Part shown: positions 31,622 through 34,710 of the stretch, one piece after another
Layout: each line of letters starts with the position of its first letter
How positions within the stretch are numbered: position 1 is the stretch's first letter
Source of the DNA: Bradyrhizobium viridifuturi
Lineage (GTDB): Bacteria; Pseudomonadota; Alphaproteobacteria; Rhizobiales; Xanthobacteraceae
Assembly: GCF_001238275.1 (NCBI RefSeq)
Contig: NZ_LGTB01000064.1
Location: 1-34,710 of the forward strand
DNA length: 34,710 nucleotides
Direction: 5' to 3'
Program-made: the position numbers and the translations under genes
The notes under the pieces: model-generated
The model's input: only the letters and a program-made list of their open reading frames with translations
Told to the model about the DNA's origin: nothing
The model's database searches: none

Positions 31622-32554
31622 ATGGCCCCCCGCGCTAACTGGAAAGGCTTCCTGCGTCTTTCACTCGTCACCTGTCCGGTAGCGCTCTATCCGGCAACGT
31701 CGGAATCCGAAAAGGTCTCGTTCAACCAGCTCAACCGAAAGACCGGCCACCGCATCAAGTACGCGAAGGTGGACGCTGATACCGGCGAGGAGGTCGACAA
31801 CGAGGACATCGTCAAGGGCTACAAGGTCGACACCGACACTTTCATCGAGGTGACGAAGGAAGAGCTCGAAAACGTCGCGCTGGAATCGACGCGAACGATC
31901 GAGATTGACGACTTCGTCGACCGCAGCGAGATTGATCCAAGATATCTGATCCGCCCTTACTACCTGACTCCAGATGGCAAAGTCGGGCACGACGCCTTCG
32001 CCGTTATTCGCGAAACCATCCGCGAAATGAACAAGGTCGCGATCGGTCGCGTGGTGCTGACCAATCGCGAGCACATCATTGCGCTCGAGCCGCTGGACAA
32101 GGGGTTGATGGGGACCCTGCTTCGCTATCCCTACGAAGTCCGGTCAGCGGAGGAATATTTCGACGATATCCAGGATGTCAAAGTCACCAAGGACATGCTT
32201 GATCTCGCCAGGCACATCGTCAATCAGAAGGCAGGTCATTTCGAGCCGGACAAGTTCGAAGACCAGTACGAAACCGCCCTCATCGATCTCATCAACCAGA
32301 AACGTGCCGGCAAACCCATCACCGCGAAGGCGCGTCCCCGCGGCGAGAACGTCGTCGACCTGATGGACGCGCTGCGTAAGAGCATCGGAAGAGAGGGGGC
32401 AGCCGCGACAGAGGCGCCCAAGAAACCAGGCAAAAAGCCGCGCAAGGTGGCGGCCGGGCAGAAGGAAATGCTGATGCCGATCGCAGGCAAGAAGCCGGCG
32501 AAAGAGGCCGCGGCGAAGAAGCCGGCAGCCAAACCGCAGCGGAAGTCGGCCTAG
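31622..32554 (+). CDS. ku: Ku, non-homologous end-joining DNA-end-binding protein
   Basis: A 310-residue bacterial Ku. MAPRANWKGFLRLSLVTCPVALYPA is the typical start, followed by NQLNRKTGHRIKYAKVDADTGEEV and IDDFVDRSEIDPRYLIRPYYL, and the ring-closing part ALEPLDKGLMGTLLRYPYEVR. The C-terminus is a Lys/Pro/Ala-rich tail (KKPAAKPQRKSA), which in this family binds DNA and helps the ligase. Ku dimers thread onto double-strand ends and recruit an ATP-dependent ligase; one is encoded convergently at 33669-34616. Confidence 0.95.
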   Translation: MAPRANWKGFLRLSLVTCPVALYPATSESEKVSFNQLNRKTGHRIKYAKVDADTGEEVDNEDIVKGYKVDTDTFIEVTKEELENVALESTRTIEIDDFVDRSEIDPRYLIRPYYLTPDGKVGHDAFAVIRETIREMNKVAIGRVVLTNREHIIALEPLDKGLMGTLLRYPYEVRSAEEYFDDIQDVKVTKDMLDLARHIVNQKAGHFEPDKFEDQYETALIDLINQKRAGKPITAKARPRGENVVDLMDALRKSIGREGAAATEAPKKPGKKPRKVAAGQKEMLMPIAGKKPAKEAAAKKPAAKPQRKSA

Positions 32555-32618
32555 CGTGTCCTGAAGCAACCAGTGATGCCAGACGGCCGTTACTTCGTCG
32601 TCCGCGGCAGGGAGCGAT

Positions 32619-33122
32619 ATGGCTGCGCTGCAAAAGACTTCCAGGAGATCGACGTTGAGCGCGGGCATTCTCGCCTACCGCAAGGGCGCTCGCCGGCTCG
32701 AGGTTCTGCTCGTTCATCCCGGCGGTCCGTTCTGGCGCAAGAAGGATAACGGCGCCTGGTCCATTCCGAAGGGCGAAATCGATGCCAATGATGATCCGGA
32801 GCAGGTCGCGCGGCGCGAGTTTGCCGAGGAACTCGGCCCGAGCGCTTCGATTGGTCCGCTTCAGCCGCTGGGGGAGATCCGGCAGCGCGGAGGAAAGCGC
32901 GTCATCGCATTCGCCGGCGAGGGCCATTTTGACCCGGCGGCGCTAATCAGCAATACCTTCGATATCGAATGGCCGCCCCGAAGCGGTCGACGGCAGAGCT
33001 TTCCCGAGGTCGACCGCGCGGAATGGTTCAATATCGAGTTCGCGCGGACCAAGATGCTGTCCGGGCAGGTAGAGCTTCTCGATCGTCTTTTGGCGATCGC
33101 GGTTGAGAGCGCCGGGAAATGA
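32619..33122 (+). CDS. Nudix hydrolase
   Basis: A 167-residue protein with GAWSIPKGEIDANDDPEQVARREFAEELGP, the Nudix box: G-x5-D/E-x7-R-E-F-x-E-E-x-G with Asp for the first Glu. SAGILAYRKGARRLEVLLVHPGGPFW is the first strand pair. Nudix enzymes hydrolyse nucleoside diphosphate-linked compounds, possibly oxidised or alarmone nucleotides here. It follows ku by 64 nt and overlaps the phosphodiesterase ATG (ATGA), so the two are coupled. The substrate cannot be told from sequence. Confidence 0.9.
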   Translation: MAALQKTSRRSTLSAGILAYRKGARRLEVLLVHPGGPFWRKKDNGAWSIPKGEIDANDDPEQVARREFAEELGPSASIGPLQPLGEIRQRGGKRVIAFAGEGHFDPAALISNTFDIEWPPRSGRRQSFPEVDRAEWFNIEFARTKMLSGQVELLDRLLAIAVESAGK

Positions 33123-33586
33123 CGTTCAGGATTGGAATCATTTCGGACACGCACGGCCTGTTGAGACCCGAGGCGGAACGAGGCCTGACGGGCGTCGATC
33201 ACATCATTCATGCCGGCGACATCGGGCGCCCCGAGATCGTCGATGCTCTTCGCCGGATCGCGCCTGTCACCGCCATCCGTGGAAACGTAGACAGTGGCGA
33301 GTGGGCCCACCAATATCCCGACACGAAACTCGTGCGCCTGGCGGGCAAGTCGATCTATGTTCTGCACGACCTGAAGACGCTCAAGGCCGATCTTGGCGCC
33401 GGCATCGACGTCATCGTCTCCGGCCATTCTCACGTGCCGAAGATCGACACGTTCGGCGGCGTTCTCTATTTGAATCCCGGGAGCGCGGGACCACGGCGCT
33501 TCAAGCTGCCGATCACGCTTGCAACGCTCGAAGTCACGCCCGACGGCATGCGACCGGAAATCCACGACCTTGGAGGCGACTACTGA
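33119..33586 (+). CDS. YfcE/MJ0936-type metallophosphoesterase
   Basis: A 155-residue protein with all motifs of the calcineurin-like fold in order: IISDTHG (D-x-H), IHAGDIG (G-D), IRGNVD (G-N-x-D), VLHD (His) and VSGHSHVP (G-H-x-H). This small family cleaves phosphodiesters such as cyclic nucleotides in vitro. The ATG overlaps the Nudix stop. A role with Ku and Nudix enzymes in nucleotide clean-up is possible but is only inference. Confidence 0.92.
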   Translation: MTFRIGIISDTHGLLRPEAERGLTGVDHIIHAGDIGRPEIVDALRRIAPVTAIRGNVDSGEWAHQYPDTKLVRLAGKSIYVLHDLKTLKADLGAGIDVIVSGHSHVPKIDTFGGVLYLNPGSAGPRRFKLPITLATLEVTPDGMRPEIHDLGGDY

Positions 33587-33668
33587 GTGCCACCGCGGAG
33601 GGAATTCACAGCGGAAGAGGCGAATGCGTTAATTCGCTCTCGTTGCCGGTTACGTCCGAAGGGAAGTG

Positions 33669-34616
33669 CTATTTGCGCGGACGTTCTCGCTCGCGCACGA
33701 CATCCTTCGCCTGCTTGTCGGACCTGAGCCCGAGGTAGACGGGCTGGCGCAGTTCGCCCTTACTCGTCCACTCCGCGAACTTGACTTCGGCAACCAACGA
33801 GGGTTTGACCCAGGTCGTGGCGGCCTCGTCCTTCACTTTGGCAGGGAAGGGTGATTTCGGGGTCGTTAGCTTCACGAGCTTGGCGTGGAGGTCTTCCAGG
33901 ACCTTATGGCTGAAGCCAGTGCCGACATGTCCGATATAGCGCCATGCGTCGTCTTCCCGTACGGCGAGGACCAGGACGCCGAAGAACGGCCTGGTGCGCC
34001 TCGGCGCCGTGAAGCCCGCGATCACCACTTCCTGCCGCATTGCTGTTTTGATCTTCAGCCAATCCGCCGTCCGGCTTCCGGACTCATAGGCGCTGTCGGC
34101 GCGCTTCGCCATGATGCCTTCCAGACCCTTCCGCTCGGCCTCGGCAAAAAATTCTGTGCCGCTCGCTTTGCGGTGACGGCTGAAGGCGATCAGCCGGTGA
34201 CCCGGCAGGATCGCTTTCAGCCGCTCCTTGCGGTCGAGCAGAGGCTGTTTGCGCACGTCGACTGTGTCCTGAAACATGAGGTCGAAGGCGTAATACAGGA
34301 GCCTCGCTTCATGGCGCAGCGCGTTCTGAAGCAGCTGGAAATGGGAGACACCATCCTTTCCGATCGCGACGAGCTCGCCGTCGATCACGGCGTCGCCCTT
34401 CACGCCCTCCAGCGCTTTGGCGACCTCGATATAGCTGCGGCTGATGATCTTGCCGTTGCGGCTGTAGAGCGAAACCTTGCCCCGCCGGATTTCCGCGATC
34501 ATCCGAAAGCCATCGTACTTGTCCTCGAAAACCCAGCCGGCGTCGTCGAAGGGCGCGTCGGTGAGCGTGGCGAGCATCGGTTGTAGGCGCTTGGGCAAGG
34601 TCGACATCCGGCTCAT
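33669..34616 (-). CDS. ATP-dependent DNA ligase (LigC/LigD ligase domain type)
   Basis: A 315-residue ligase with only the catalytic and OB-fold domains. Motif I is FEDKYDGFRM with the adenylated Lys33; DGELVAI is motif III; YAFDLMF, EGIMAKRADSAYESG (motif IV) and DWLKIK (motif V) follow. The OB domain continues with YIGHVGTGFS. There is no polymerase or phosphoesterase domain as in full LigD. With Ku it should give minimal end joining. It is convergent with the phosphodiesterase gene. Start ATG chosen as MSRMSTLPKRLQPMLATL. Confidence 0.93.
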   Translation of the reverse strand: MSRMSTLPKRLQPMLATLTDAPFDDAGWVFEDKYDGFRMIAEIRRGKVSLYSRNGKIISRSYIEVAKALEGVKGDAVIDGELVAIGKDGVSHFQLLQNALRHEARLLYYAFDLMFQDTVDVRKQPLLDRKERLKAILPGHRLIAFSRHRKASGTEFFAEAERKGLEGIMAKRADSAYESGSRTADWLKIKTAMRQEVVIAGFTAPRRTRPFFGVLVLAVREDDAWRYIGHVGTGFSHKVLEDLHAKLVKLTTPKSPFPAKVKDEAATTWVKPSLVAEVKFAEWTSKGELRQPVYLGLRSDKQAKDVVRERERPRK

Positions 34617-34710
34617 TCAAGGGCCAATCCTTCAGAGCGAGTTGCGTAATGCACGGACGTCCTTCAAGAATGAGGGAACGCGCAAAGCCATGGCATGTTC
34701 CGTCAGACGC

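Noticed and set aside
1..34710. CRISPR arrays, insertion sequences, integrase
   Set aside because: No regularly spaced repeats, transposase or recombinase was recognised.

Overview
The window looks like accessory DNA from a high-GC alphaproteobacterium of the order Rhizobiales, most likely Bradyrhizobium or a close relative. Support comes from a repABC replication unit, a DUF736 gene, small proteins of rhizobial type, and Ku paired with an ATP-dependent ligase. No rRNA, complete tRNA, insertion sequence or CRISPR array was recognised.

Layout. (1) 498-4190: repA, repB and repC, with an antisense-RNA locus between repB and repC. (2) 4191-7620: sparsely coding DNA with small proteins, DUF736 and an HU-type protein. 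(3) 7540-11367: a second partition and mobilisation module of ParA, a KorB-like ParB, a MobC-like protein and a MOBP-type relaxase. An 18-bp palindrome brackets the parAB pair in opposite orientations. (4) 11403-11454: the 3' part of a tRNA-Lys(CUU), a probable integration scar closing the mobile segment. (5) 11455-14451: broken AraC and DUF3375 (JetA-like, Wadjet) remnants, a small conserved protein and a DnaQ-type exonuclease with a BRCT domain.

(6) 14452-28484, all on the minus strand, is the most interesting part. In transcription order it encodes a sigma-70-like factor, a protein of unknown function, an ImmA/IrrE-type metallopeptidase apparently fused to a UvrD-like helicase, a double ubiquitin-like protein, an E2-like protein, a JAMM/JAB peptidase, an E1/ThiF-like protein, a 62-residue ORF, an AddB-like nuclease and an AddA-like helicase-nuclease. 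From the E1 gene to the AddA-like gene every junction is a 4-bp or smaller stop/start overlap. A two-block motif (15 bp, 12-nt spacer, GGATTA) lies 63 nt upstream of both the sigma gene and the ubiquitin-like gene, so the sigma factor probably drives both halves. The Ubl-E2-JAB-E1 order matches the BilABCD antiphage systems. Its coupling to AddAB-like enzymes, a peptidase-helicase and a dedicated sigma factor suggests a ubiquitin-like conjugation system acting on DNA ends, in defence or repair.

(7) 28932-34616: an unknown protein, an SRAP (HMCES/YedK) protein with a dinB fragment, two Cys-rich hypothetical proteins, Ku, a Nudix hydrolase, a phosphodiesterase and an ATP-dependent DNA ligase: a DNA-repair cluster.

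Caution on quality. Five reading frames (repA, the AraC remnant, the peptidase-helicase, the gene after the sigma factor, and SRAP) are each restored by one extra base, in every case by lengthening a short G or C run. This looks like under-called runs in long-read data rather than five independent pseudogenes.
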